A DNA stretch of 64,000 bases from Fervidicoccus fontis Kam940 (GTDB lineage Archaea; Thermoproteota; Thermoprotei_A; Sulfolobales; Fervidicoccaceae). The stretch covers positions 620,001-684,000 of the forward strand of contig NC_017461.1 in NCBI RefSeq assembly GCF_000258425.1. Reading direction: 5' to 3'. Under the pieces are notes generated by a model. The model was not told where the DNA came from. It saw only the letters and a list, made by a program, of their open reading frames with translations, and searched no databases. Below are positions 26,236 through 35,858 of this stretch, piece after piece. Position numbers and translations under genes: made by a program. Each line of letters begins with the position of its first letter. Positions within the stretch are counted from its first letter, which is position 1.

Positions 26236-26832
26236 TCAAACATAGAAATAGGAAAATGCCCAGTATTTTCCATTCAAATAAGTGAAGAACACCATCACAT
26301 TATCATAGTTGCTGTTGACCTTAATGTTTAAGAGTTGAACTGAAGAGGTGTTGAAGTACAGAGGATATAGGTTGATCCCGTTGCTCCCAAGCCAGAGGCT
26401 TAGAGGATAGTAGCTCGAGTCTGAAGAGTAAATCGGTTGCACCATAACCTGAGAGCTCTGCACCTGAATAACTGGCAGGCTCGTCCATTCGCTTGGATCG
26501 CTGAGGTTGAAGAAGCCCAATCCTTGGGAAGGCTCGCTTATCTGCTCCTGACCTAAGTATATAAAGGAGTTTTTCTGGATCGTGAGAACTGCTAGATAAA
26601 TGGTTGATCCTTGAACGTATCCGACTTGGTAAACAAGGTTGCTACTTGAAGGATCGCTGTAAACCTTTAAGAGATTCAAGCTCATTGCGCTCTGCGATAT
26701 TTCGCTTGAAATGTACTGGTTATTACTCAGATTTGAGCTGAAATCCTGAGCATAATACCAAAGCCCGCTGCTCATAGCGAGAACTGCCGCTATCAAAATG
26801 ACAGTAGATATGAGCTCACTTGATGCCCTCAT
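26236..26832 (-). CDS. Pilin-like secreted protein
   Basis: From the ATG after GAGGTAGC the protein begins RASSELISTVILIAAVLAMS, a short charged start and a long hydrophobic helix like type IV pilins. A roughly 165-residue Ser/Tyr/Asn-rich beta domain follows with several N-X-S/T sites. The class III signal motif (basic residue plus glycine before the helix) is not clear, so processing by the archaeal prepilin peptidase is uncertain. It starts seven bases after the stop of the 630-residue protein, implying co-translation. A minor pilin or adhesin subunit is the best guess. Confidence 0.7.
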   Translation of the reverse strand: MRASSELISTVILIAAVLAMSSGLWYYAQDFSSNLSNNQYISSEISQSAMSLNLLKVYSDPSSSNLVYQVGYVQGSTIYLAVLTIQKNSFIYLGQEQISEPSQGLGFFNLSDPSEWTSLPVIQVQSSQVMVQPIYSSDSSYYPLSLWLGSNGINLYPLYFNTSSVQLLNIKVNSNYDNVMVFFTYLNGKYWAFSYFYV

Positions 26833-26839
26833 CTTCTTG

Positions 26840-28732
26840 CTACCTCGAATAAAGCTGGAATCCAATGAACTCCACCCCCAGAGTTACCTCATCATTGTTT
26901 GTCCCAGTTTCACTGTCATAAATATAAGGATCCCAAAATGCAACGGCGACCTCATACAAATGAGGAAAATAGGGCACTGGCAAGACAACGTTTATAGAGA
27001 ATGAGGTTGTGCTCGGAGGATAGCAGGATTCAAGAGATGCAAGGTCTTGGTAGGTAAAGTTCTTTGAGCTTACAACTGAGTAGCTATTGTTCACATCTAA
27101 AAGCATTATTGACAAAAGCCCCCTATCTGTAGCAGTAATTGTTGAAAGCACATTTTGCCCATAGATACTGTCGTGGAAGTAGAGAGACGCCACGACGTCT
27201 ACTCCTAAATATTGAGTACCATTTATAGGCACCTGAGTTAAAATCATCTCAAGAGGAACTGTAGTGTAGTCAACAGCGACATATTGAGCTTGAGCGCTTT
27301 TACCCGGAGGGATGCTGTCACCTGAACTATACGTGTCTGCAATAGTAAAGACACGAGGTTTATTGCTTCCGCCTCCTTGGACGGAATGGGAAAAGCTGAA
27401 GTCCTCGGTTGTAAATATCAGCTCTGGGTAACCATTCCCATCTGTATCAGCTATTATAAGATACGGATCATATGTGCTTGGCTTATTCGCAAGGCTAGTA
27501 TTTGTGTTATAGAACTTTATGCTGCTAGCAACTCCTTGGATAATAATAGTAGTTTGAGGTACATTTATCATATTTGGAAGATTACTACTCGTATATATTT
27601 GCTCATCAACACCACCATAGTAATATTTGCCAATGCTCTGCGTTCCATTATGCCATATATAGAAATATGAGTTTGAATATGAGTTATAAGTATAGTACTT
27701 TATTGCTATGTTTGTAGCATTTAATCCTTCTATTTTTATCCTCCAAGGATTTGAAGATCCTGAAAGCCAATTTGCAAGTATGAAAGCGAAATTACTGGAT
27801 GAAGAAGTTGGGGTCCATCCGCTATTACCGTACGTGATATTAAAACTGCAACCTACTGAGCTAACATTAAAATAACCGCTTTTTGAATCAAGCGGACTGG
27901 CGATTGCACCAGTGATAAGCATGTTAAAGACGGGATTAGATGCGTTTCTGTTGGGATTGCTCTCCCACTCCGGCTGGAATCCATTTATTATATTTCCAGT
28001 TAAGTTCAGCATTATGCTCACAGTTGCATTGTCGCACTCTTGATATAAAACTAAAGGATATGATATGTTTGTGGTAAGGCTATTCAGCCTGTAAACTCCT
28101 CCAGATAGATTTTGAACGAACGAGCTGGTTGGAGTAGCTATAAGATTCTCATCTAGCGAAATCTTTCCGCTTTTTATCTCATCCTCTAAATTGCTTGTAA
28201 AGAAGGTAACAGGATTGAGCAAATAGCTTATTCCGTTTAGATTCTGATTCAAAAGATATGAATAAGAGGCTTGATGCACATAAATAATGCTCCCATCGAG
28301 AGTTGTTACTGCTATTGGAATGTAATTGTAAGTAGGGAACCTCATGACTATGCTAGATCCAGGAGGTAAAAGGGCAAAGTTTTGAGAAAGAGAAGAACCT
28401 CCTGAAAAAGTAGGATTAAATTGAGAGAGAAAGCTTGTGCCGTTTATGCTTAAGGGAACAAATAAAATGCTTCCAGTCGAATTTACTATGAGATAAGCAA
28501 GATACTCATTTAGTGAACCTGTATTGTCGATTTCAAGGGTCCCATCAGAATATAAAGTAAGATCAACAGCCTTATTGACTCTCGAAACTGCATTGCCTAC
28601 AAGCTGGTTCATATTTACAGTGAGCTTGCTCGATGAGTTCATAAAGCTCTGAAAGAGGGGAAAGATTAAGGTTGCTAGAATTGCGATGAATATTATTCCA
28701 GCTATTAGGTTTGCACTGCCTCTCAATTCCAC
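26840..28732 (-). CDS. Large pilin-like protein with long ectodomain
   Basis: The protein opens with ELRGSANLIAGIIFIAILAT, a pilin-like N-terminal helix with a glycine preceded by arginine at the position where class III signal peptides are cut. About 590 residues follow that are Ser/Thr/Asn/Tyr-rich, beta-strand-like and well supplied with N-glycosylation sites. It has no second membrane helix. Pilins are usually 100-200 residues, so this may be a tip adhesin carried on a pilin stalk. The start is GTG (or TTG two codons later) after AAAGGTGG. The downstream pilin-like gene is coupled to it. Confidence 0.75.
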   Translation of the reverse strand: MELRGSANLIAGIIFIAILATLIFPLFQSFMNSSSKLTVNMNQLVGNAVSRVNKAVDLTLYSDGTLEIDNTGSLNEYLAYLIVNSTGSILFVPLSINGTSFLSQFNPTFSGGSSLSQNFALLPPGSSIVMRFPTYNYIPIAVTTLDGSIIYVHQASYSYLLNQNLNGISYLLNPVTFFTSNLEDEIKSGKISLDENLIATPTSSFVQNLSGGVYRLNSLTTNISYPLVLYQECDNATVSIMLNLTGNIINGFQPEWESNPNRNASNPVFNMLITGAIASPLDSKSGYFNVSSVGCSFNITYGNSGWTPTSSSSNFAFILANWLSGSSNPWRIKIEGLNATNIAIKYYTYNSYSNSYFYIWHNGTQSIGKYYYGGVDEQIYTSSNLPNMINVPQTTIIIQGVASSIKFYNTNTSLANKPSTYDPYLIIADTDGNGYPELIFTTEDFSFSHSVQGGGSNKPRVFTIADTYSSGDSIPPGKSAQAQYVAVDYTTVPLEMILTQVPINGTQYLGVDVVASLYFHDSIYGQNVLSTITATDRGLLSIMLLDVNNSYSVVSSKNFTYQDLASLESCYPPSTTSFSINVVLPVPYFPHLYEVAVAFWDPYIYDSETGTNNDEVTLGVEFIGFQLYSR

Positions 28733-28792
28733 CTTTCCCCTCTTTTAAGCATAAAAATTAAAAAAAATATATTGAAAAGAACAATCTCTTTA

Positions 28793-29245
28793 TTATTTAG
28801 ATATTGCTGTCAACTGTGTGCTGTATGATCCTCCAGCGCTTGTAATTATTGTAACTTGATAAGACGTACCTGGGGTAAAGCTTGTAAGACCGACATCGCT
28901 AGAGGTTACATTTATTATAAAATTAAAATCACTTCCAGCTTTTACTGTTATAGGTGCACTTGTCTGTATATCGCTACTAGGTAAGTTAACACCATTGAGC
29001 TTAACAGCAATTATTTGAGCATCTGCAGATCCAGAATTCTTGACGTGGAGCCATATTGTTGCATTAGTATTATTAGTACTAGATAATAACGTCATATTGC
29101 TGTCTGGCAAGATACCGAGTTGCTCTCCCCTTCCTGCACCACCAATTATACCCGACATCCACAGCGCTACTCCAACAGCTAGAGCGATCGTTATCACAAC
29201 TAGTATTACCGTCGCGATAATAGGAGATATTCCTCTTTTCTCCAT
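28793..29245 (-). CDS. Type IV pilin (archaeal pilin/flagellin N-terminal family)
   Basis: The N-terminus MEKRGISPIIATVILVVITI is the classic archaeal pilin (DUF1628-type) start. The prepilin peptidase would cut after the glycine of KRG, leaving the ISPIIATVIL helix for filament assembly. The remaining 115 residues are a small beta domain with N-glycosylation sites. The ATG follows GGTGGGAAT; an upstream ATG would add seven residues. A roughly 170-base AT-rich gap upstream probably holds its own promoter, so the main pilin can be expressed at a higher level than the assembly genes. Confidence 0.9.
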   Translation of the reverse strand: MEKRGISPIIATVILVVITIALAVGVALWMSGIIGGAGRGEQLGILPDSNMTLLSSTNNTNATIWLHVKNSGSADAQIIAVKLNGVNLPSSDIQTSAPITVKAGSDFNFIINVTSSDVGLTSFTPGTSYQVTIITSAGGSYSTQLTAISK

Positions 29246-29416
29246 ATTCCCACCATTTGTTATCATTATACATTCATATATGAGCGATAGATATAAAAGA
29301 GAGAAACCCTTCTCTTTTTAGCACATATACATATTGGTTTTTATACAGTAAAAAATTTATATAAACCAAAATATAAACATATCTCCAAATTTTTCTCAAT
29401 CTTTTGTAGAAAAGTA

Positions 29417-31249
29417 TCACTTCATCGGCATCGAGAATATTGGGACGAGGAGTATGTTTATCGTGAAGAGGGAGACTGCTAAGCTGACTGTTACGAGTAT
29501 TACCGCGTGCTTGAATCCTCCTGCCACAGTCAAAGAAATGGACTTCCCAACCAATAGCCCTGCAAGCCATGAGTTCATGAGGAGCCCGAGGAGGAGCTGA
29601 AAGGTAAGAGAGGAAAGCCTAGCAGGGTTCACGGAAGAGTATGCACCTACAGCTGAGGCTCCGGTTGGATTCATTACATGCAATGATGTGACCATAAGAT
29701 AAATGATCATGACCGTTGAGACTATGTTGAGAATTGAACCTATGTACGGGAGAAATACATCGGACCTAAGAGATGTCTTGAGCTGATTTTCAAAATCGGA
29801 GAGCTTTCTCCCATAAGAAGCAATCGTATCAAGAAGTTGCGGGGTTCCGCCGCCGTACTCTATTATATCAACGAGCATTCGCATTATAGCCCTCATGAAC
29901 CAGTTCTTGTACCCTACAATGGCTATCCTCACGGCCCTCCTCATATTGACTCCAACTTGAAGAGAAGATGATAGCTTCCTCAGAATTGGGGTGAAGCTTC
30001 CGTAGTCCTTGCTACTTAAATAAATTATGCTTTTCTCAGGGTTCAGCCCGGCCTTCCTAATCTCAGAAAGATCGGTCAGGAAGCTCCCGAGATAGCGAGA
30101 AATGTTCCTCTCCATCTTCTCTATCCTTCTGTACGCAAGCATAGGAGGAATTGATGCTAGTATAAATGCAATACCTATTGCGGAGATCGCTAGGTTTACG
30201 CTCATTCTATCTGGAGAGGTGAAAACCCTATATCCTCCTAAAGCCATGAGGATCGAAAATGCGAATAAGCTTAAAGGTATCGATATTCCCAAATAGAGAT
30301 AAGGCTCCTTATAAACAACGTTATACTTTGGGAGGATCCCCCCTACTATTATTATTGAAAATATTGTCACTATCGGCATTAGTATGAAGTTGAAGGTCAC
30401 TATCATCGGTGTTGCACTCATGCTCGATCCTATGTATTGCGATAATCCCCCTCCCTGTACAGCAATTATTATGTTTATCGTTAACCCGACGACAACAAAG
30501 ATAATCATGTAAGTGCTCAATACAGTTCCAACCCCCTCAACGAGCTTATCCATGTCCCTCTCCTTCTCCTTAAAGTAAGATTCAGTTTTTAACTGGAGGT
30601 AGTGTACCACATCGCCCCCTCCCCTTATCGTAGAGACGTAGCCTATCATGAACTCTCTGAACTCCTTGCTCGGGTGGTTCTTAGCTACAGACTCTATCGC
30701 GCTTAGAGAGTCTAAGCCAAAGATCCTCATGTTCCTCTTGATAAGCTGCGCCTCCTTCTTAATAGCATCGAAGAGGTCGCTCTCAGCTATCGCCTCTATA
30801 ACCCTCTGAGGCCCTATGCCGGAGACAACCATAGAAGTAAGGTAGGATGCAAAGAGGGGGAGCTCGGATTCAACATTGTGAGCCCTAGATGATATGTATG
30901 AGTTCAGAAATGCGATTCTGAGGAGGAAGTAGAGGATTGGAGCGAAGAGGATCAGAATGGGGAGCACTACGCCAAATGCTTTAAGATTGAGGACTAAGGC
31001 TTTAAATTGGATGAAAAGGTATACAGAAATTATAAGCGATGGAACTGCGATGAGAAAAGTATTCATGAGCAGCTTTGATGCATAAACTACTGGATGGTTA
31101 AAGGACATTGCCTGCTCAAGCTTATTATCTAGTTGGTAGGTTTTTACTAGCTTTTTCCCTAGCTTTCCGAAGTAGAAGAGGGAGATCCTCTCATAGAGGA
31201 GGGAAAGACCTATCCCCTTCTTCTCTTTCCTTCTTCTGAAATGAATCAA
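29417..31249 (-). CDS. TadC/FlaJ-like pilus assembly platform protein
   Basis: This 610-residue membrane protein holds two type II secretion F (T2SF) domains. The first has RIFGLDSLSAIESVAKNHPS and FREFMIGYVSTIRGGGDVV at about 170-215, then several helices. The second has FLTDLSEIRKAGLNPEKSI and IEYGGGTPQLLDTIASYG at about 390-480, then the final helices. T2SF proteins sit in the membrane under the ATPase and move pilin subunits into the filament. The TTG start overlaps the ATPase stop by four bases (TTGA), so the two are translationally coupled. FlaJ of archaella has a similar size. Confidence 0.88.
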   Translation of the reverse strand: MIHFRRRKEKKGIGLSLLYERISLFYFGKLGKKLVKTYQLDNKLEQAMSFNHPVVYASKLLMNTFLIAVPSLIISVYLFIQFKALVLNLKAFGVVLPILILFAPILYFLLRIAFLNSYISSRAHNVESELPLFASYLTSMVVSGIGPQRVIEAIAESDLFDAIKKEAQLIKRNMRIFGLDSLSAIESVAKNHPSKEFREFMIGYVSTIRGGGDVVHYLQLKTESYFKEKERDMDKLVEGVGTVLSTYMIIFVVVGLTINIIIAVQGGGLSQYIGSSMSATPMIVTFNFILMPIVTIFSIIIVGGILPKYNVVYKEPYLYLGISIPLSLFAFSILMALGGYRVFTSPDRMSVNLAISAIGIAFILASIPPMLAYRRIEKMERNISRYLGSFLTDLSEIRKAGLNPEKSIIYLSSKDYGSFTPILRKLSSSLQVGVNMRRAVRIAIVGYKNWFMRAIMRMLVDIIEYGGGTPQLLDTIASYGRKLSDFENQLKTSLRSDVFLPYIGSILNIVSTVMIIYLMVTSLHVMNPTGASAVGAYSSVNPARLSSLTFQLLLGLLMNSWLAGLLVGKSISLTVAGGFKHAVILVTVSLAVSLFTINILLVPIFSMPMK

Positions 31250-32910
31250 ATTCCCTCCACCCTGCCTTCAAGCCTTCCCCTCACTTCACTCATGAGCTTC
31301 TCAGGATTCTGGTAATACATCCTAACGTACTTTGCTATATCCAAGTAAAACCTCTTTTTCTCTAGCCTCAAATACCTTAAAACCAGCTTCCTGTTCTCTA
31401 TCTCCTTCTCTATCCACTCCATATCTTTCCCTCTCATCTCAGCTATCTTTTTCAGGTTCTCGCTTTTCGAGATGTCGAAGTAGAACTTATCTTTGTTTGG
31501 ATCCCACCTAAATATTTCCACATAGTCTCCGTAGTCGTATATTTCCCATAGGTTTGTTATCCTCCTAACGATCTGAAAAGTCCCATCAGGGTTGATTATC
31601 ATCTGCCTCTTCGTAACAAAAGCGAAGTTTAAAAATGGGACAAAGGACTTGGGTATGTTCATGGGCTCGCTCGTAAGCCTGTTTATAGCCTGAACTACGC
31701 TCTCTGCATGGAGTGTAGTTAATCCTCCATGTCCAGTAGCTACAGCCTGCATTAGCGAATAAGCCTCCTCCCCCCTCACCTCTCCCACTATTATGTAGTC
31801 CGGTCTGTACCTCAGGCTCACCTTTATTAGATCGAAGAGGTTTATTTCCCCTATCTTCTCGCTCCCTATGCCGTAGCTTTGCCTCGTAACAAGCTGAACC
31901 CAGTTCTCAAGGGGGAGTCTGAGCTCAGGAGTGTCCTCTATAGTCACGACCTTCATTGAAGGCCTAATGAGGGAGGCTATAGCATTCAGGGAAGTAGTCT
32001 TTCCAGAGCCTGTTACTCCAAGAACTAACCCGGTCATCTTGTGCTCTAGCATTAGCCATAAATATGCGCTCATTTCCTCCGAGAGGTTGTTCCATCCAAT
32101 CATATCAACAAGGGTAATGGGATCTTCGCTGAACTTCCTTACGGTAAAGCTCGATCCCTTTGTAGTCACCTCCTTCTTGAAAGTTCCCGCGAGCCTGTGC
32201 CCTCCTGGAAGGATTGCATCAACTATGGGGAAGGCGACGCTTATATGAGCACCAGCCATGTGAGAGAGCTTAACGAGGAAGCTGTCCAGGGCCTCTTCAT
32301 CGTCGATTTTAATGTTTGTTGGCAGGCTCTCGTACTTCCTGTGCCAAACATAAATTGGCTTCCCAACTCCGTCGCATGAAATATCTTCGATGTTTGGATC
32401 CCTCATGAGGGAGTCGATATATCCATAACCCACTACATCTCTTTCGATGTAGTACATCATCTTCGCCCAAGAAACTCCAGGAGTCCTCCCGAGCCTTATC
32501 ATGTACTTTTTAAGTATCCCCTTTGCGCTTTCCTTAAAGTACTGCATCGTGTCCGTTCCACTTGGAGGTGGGCTGAGCTCCCTTATAAGTATGTTCACCA
32601 AAATGCTGTAGACCCTAGTCTCTAACGGACTGAGCCTGACCTCATCTAGAGCGTAAATGTAACTCCCGTCATCTCTATTGAACATTATCCTGGCGTATGC
32701 CCAAGGCGGATTTAAGGGGTAACTCTCAACTTCGCTATAGTTCCCTCCTATATTCGCGTAAGTTACTCCTCTTGCCCTCTGTATATGGTAAAATGTGACC
32801 TCTTCCTCAAATAGGTTCTCTAATGTGAGCTCCTCTTCCCCTTTCTTCTCGATTTTTTCTACTTTTTTCTTCTTCTCATCTTTACTTCTTAAAAACGGAA
32901 GCTTAGGCAA
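31246..32910 (-). CDS. Type II/IV secretion ATPase (FlaI/PilB-like)
   Basis: The 554-residue protein has the secretion-ATPase core: GLVLGVTGSGKTTSLNAIAS (Walker A), an Asp box in IEDTPELRLP, IIVGEVRGEEAYSLMQAVAT (Walker B region) and HGGLTTLHAES (His box). Before the core is a lysine/glutamate-rich N-terminal tail and a linker domain with LIRELSPPPSGT. The family forms hexamers on the cytoplasmic face that power pilin polymerisation or secretion. No neighbouring archaellum genes (FlaB, FlaG, FlaH) are present, so this is a pilus and not an archaellum ATPase. It follows the 978-residue gene by two bases. Confidence 0.9.
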   Translation of the reverse strand: MPKLPFLRSKDEKKKKVEKIEKKGEEELTLENLFEEEVTFYHIQRARGVTYANIGGNYSEVESYPLNPPWAYARIMFNRDDGSYIYALDEVRLSPLETRVYSILVNILIRELSPPPSGTDTMQYFKESAKGILKKYMIRLGRTPGVSWAKMMYYIERDVVGYGYIDSLMRDPNIEDISCDGVGKPIYVWHRKYESLPTNIKIDDEEALDSFLVKLSHMAGAHISVAFPIVDAILPGGHRLAGTFKKEVTTKGSSFTVRKFSEDPITLVDMIGWNNLSEEMSAYLWLMLEHKMTGLVLGVTGSGKTTSLNAIASLIRPSMKVVTIEDTPELRLPLENWVQLVTRQSYGIGSEKIGEINLFDLIKVSLRYRPDYIIVGEVRGEEAYSLMQAVATGHGGLTTLHAESVVQAINRLTSEPMNIPKSFVPFLNFAFVTKRQMIINPDGTFQIVRRITNLWEIYDYGDYVEIFRWDPNKDKFYFDISKSENLKKIAEMRGKDMEWIEKEIENRKLVLRYLRLEKKRFYLDIAKYVRMYYQNPEKLMSEVRGRLEGRVEGI

Positions 32911-32912
32911 GG

Positions 32913-35849
32913 CTAGAGCGCCTCCTCAACTTCTTGCTGAGAAAGAAGCTCCAGCCTCTTCTTTACATACCTCCTTGAAATTACAATAGCGACTGCCGCA
33001 ATAGCAATTATAACTATGTATATTAGATATGCCCTGAAGTAACCTAATAACGTGTAGCTCATCTTTACATATATTGTTTGAATTGATGAAGAGTTCACAT
33101 TGATGATCTGGGTGAAAGAAGAGCAGTAGGGAGCAGTTACGTTTATTGCATAAAGACCGTATGGAATTGACGCCCTTACCTCTCCCGTGCTGTCTGTAAT
33201 GAAGGTATAGCTGTTCTTGTTGTCGAGCCCTTCTATATTTACTACAGCCCCAGAAATGGGGGATCCGCTACCAAGCGAAACGATTATGTCCAGAGATCCA
33301 AACAGCCTCCTCAGCCCTATCGATATGGAGGTGTTTCCATATAGATTAACAGCTTGCAAGTATGATTGGTAGATCCCTCCCCCTACATTTACAGTATACG
33401 TATCTGAAGGAAGAATAATCGAGATAGTCCCATTGGAGGGGACTGTATATTCTAAACCTCCAATGCTCACATTCGCGCCCCTCGCATAAGCCCCTGAGTC
33501 TAAATCCCTCACGCTGATAGTTAATGTGTAGTTGTTCCTCTCAATGCTAATGGGGTAAACCATACTGCTGTATGCTGGAACAGTAGTTGAAGTCGGCTGG
33601 TACATTTGAGCACTTGACCCCCCGCTTGGGGAAATCTCCACGCTCATATTGCCTACATCGTTAAGGGTAAAGTACGCAATTGTATTGTATTGCGTTACAG
33701 AGGAGTAAGAGTTTCCAAGTGTGTCGTTGAGTGTTATTAAGAATGTGCCCTTTGCTGGAGAACCAGTAAGCTGATCTATAACCTGGATTCCGAAAACATA
33801 TGTAGTTCTGCTCAAGTTGACTTCGAATGAGAGGTTCTCTGGAACTGAGAAGTATATCCTCTCCTTCTGGTAGATAGAAGAGTAGCTGGGAATTATGTCG
33901 ATTGCATACTGCCCATATGTAAGGTTGAGTAAGAGGTGTTGGTACTGGGGAATCCAAGTACCAGAAGAGGTATTGCCCGAGGGATAATACAAACTGTATT
34001 GAAATGACCCCTTCGGAGGAGCTTTTATGAGCGTATCCATCAATCCTATTGAGACCTGAAAAACATGAAGCGAGAGGGCAATTGGGATTCTTGAGCTCCC
34101 GGTCACGTCAATGCTGACTGCTTCAGGATCGTAAATGCTTTGATAAGGAGTCACGGTTAGAGTATAAGCACCTTGAACGACATCCTTGAAGAGTACGGTG
34201 TTGTTGTAGACAACCCCTGTATAGTAGTCTGCAGGACCGCTTAACGATATAGAAAAGCTCTGGGGTGTGCTCCCGTCCGCCCCGTAGACGCTTATCTCAA
34301 CGCTACATAGAGCTCTTTCGCTCATGTTGAGATAAGAAAATGAGAATATTTCACTTATTCCATCAACAACAAGCAAAGAGCTCCCGGTAAAAAAGAGAGC
34401 CCTGTCCTGATTCGTTAAGTAGCTCTTGATCACGCCCCCAATTGAATAGCCCAGGCTGTTTTCATCCCTCAGTATTGGCCAGAGAGTGTTGTTTTGAGGA
34501 GAATATATGAGGGCATTGAAGTAGTTCCCATCAAAAGCTATGATTGAGAGAGGCGAAGAGCTCAAGGCTTTGAGGAGGGAGGGAGAGGAAGTGAGCTTAT
34601 AGCTGTGAAAGGCTGAATAACCTTTTCCATTATAGGAAAACGCTATAAGTGTTCCATCCGGATATCCTAATATTAAATAAGATCCGTCTTTAGTTGAGTC
34701 GAAAGAGCTCACGTTGCACATATAGTAGGTATCGTTTCCTATAGGCTGGAGGAATTGAGAAAGCCTTATGATATTAAGTGTGCCGCTTTCAGAGAGAAGC
34801 AGTATGTATTTGAAGCCAAGAGAGTTATCCGTGCTCAGTAATCCTATAACCCGATCTGCAGAAAATGAGTACGTATTCGTGAACACCAATCCGCTTGGAG
34901 ATGGAGTTGCTTTGTATAAGATATAGTTTGATGCAAAATATGTAACTCTAACAATTTGCATGGAGCTGGGCGGATAGGGTATTGTGACCAACGTGTTAAT
35001 TATGCTTCCTAATATATACTGGGCATAGTAGTAGAAGCCGCTTTTCTGTGAAGCGATGTATATGTCAACGCTGCTACTCAAGCTTGCTCCAGAGGGTACG
35101 CTTACTTCTAGGCTTCCATTGCTGTCGGTTATTCCCTTCGATATTAAGTTTACCCCCGTGAAGTTTACAAGGACTTCTATCCCAGAAACAGAGGTTGAAT
35201 TTGATGAGGGGACAAGCTGTATGTATATCTTATTGCTCCCAGCAAAAGTTGGAGTGCAGAGCAGAAGAACGCTTCCTCCATCCTTCCAAATGCTCAGAAC
35301 CTGATAGCTTTGGACGCTTTCAGCTGTCGAGTTGAAGCTTAAAGGTCTGTATGCGATCCACGAGTCATTAAGAATGTCATACTGAAGCATAGATCCATCT
35401 GAGAATAAGGAGAGAACATACCTACTATCAAGGACGTATAGCTGAGATACTTGAGAAAAGCCCGCCTCAAACCTTCTCACAGAATAATTGGATGACTCAT
35501 CTATTATTAATACCTCTCCCGTGCTCGTTCCAACTACTATATAAGGCCAGCCCTCATCCACTGCAGTAACGTATCCGTTTACCGAATACCTAAGCTCAGT
35601 TTCATTAGTGTAGAAGTTGTATATTTCCACAAATGCAGGTGAAGGTTGGTAGAGGATTGAGCTTCCATCCGAGAGCACATAAGGATTTAGAAAAGAGCTG
35701 TCTATTTCATAGACGAACGGCTTCTGCACGACGCCCTCTATACTTTGAAGGGTTGGAACATATACAGATTGAGAGCTAGCAACGTGAGTAGAAAGCAGTG
35801 GTAAGAGAAAAAAAATTAAAAGGAGTAGAAGCTTTTCTTTCGAATTCAA
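32913..35849 (-). CDS. Large secreted, membrane-anchored protein of the pilus operon
   Basis: A signal peptide (LLLLLIFFLLPLLSTHVASS) is followed by about 470 residues of repeated short beta segments that read like a beta-propeller (VDEGWPYIVVGTSTGEVLII; GSYLILGYPDGTLIAF). From about 540 to 920 come four or more beta-sandwich units of the carboxypeptidase-regulatory type (LDSGAYARGANVSIGGLEY; TDSTGEVRASIPYGLYAINV). One C-terminal helix (YLIYIVIIAIAAVAIVI) and a basic, charged tail anchor it. It lies between the coiled-coil gene (nine-base gap) and the ATPase (two-base gap), so it probably belongs to the machine. No such propeller subunit is standard in archaellum or Ups pili. Confidence 0.75.
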   Translation of the reverse strand: MNSKEKLLLLLIFFLLPLLSTHVASSQSVYVPTLQSIEGVVQKPFVYEIDSSFLNPYVLSDGSSILYQPSPAFVEIYNFYTNETELRYSVNGYVTAVDEGWPYIVVGTSTGEVLIIDESSNYSVRRFEAGFSQVSQLYVLDSRYVLSLFSDGSMLQYDILNDSWIAYRPLSFNSTAESVQSYQVLSIWKDGGSVLLLCTPTFAGSNKIYIQLVPSSNSTSVSGIEVLVNFTGVNLISKGITDSNGSLEVSVPSGASLSSSVDIYIASQKSGFYYYAQYILGSIINTLVTIPYPPSSMQIVRVTYFASNYILYKATPSPSGLVFTNTYSFSADRVIGLLSTDNSLGFKYILLLSESGTLNIIRLSQFLQPIGNDTYYMCNVSSFDSTKDGSYLILGYPDGTLIAFSYNGKGYSAFHSYKLTSSPSLLKALSSSPLSIIAFDGNYFNALIYSPQNNTLWPILRDENSLGYSIGGVIKSYLTNQDRALFFTGSSLLVVDGISEIFSFSYLNMSERALCSVEISVYGADGSTPQSFSISLSGPADYYTGVVYNNTVLFKDVVQGAYTLTVTPYQSIYDPEAVSIDVTGSSRIPIALSLHVFQVSIGLMDTLIKAPPKGSFQYSLYYPSGNTSSGTWIPQYQHLLLNLTYGQYAIDIIPSYSSIYQKERIYFSVPENLSFEVNLSRTTYVFGIQVIDQLTGSPAKGTFLITLNDTLGNSYSSVTQYNTIAYFTLNDVGNMSVEISPSGGSSAQMYQPTSTTVPAYSSMVYPISIERNNYTLTISVRDLDSGAYARGANVSIGGLEYTVPSNGTISIILPSDTYTVNVGGGIYQSYLQAVNLYGNTSISIGLRRLFGSLDIIVSLGSGSPISGAVVNIEGLDNKNSYTFITDSTGEVRASIPYGLYAINVTAPYCSSFTQIINVNSSSIQTIYVKMSYTLLGYFRAYLIYIVIIAIAAVAIVISRRYVKKRLELLSQQEVEEAL

Positions 35850-35858
35850 AAAAATTAC

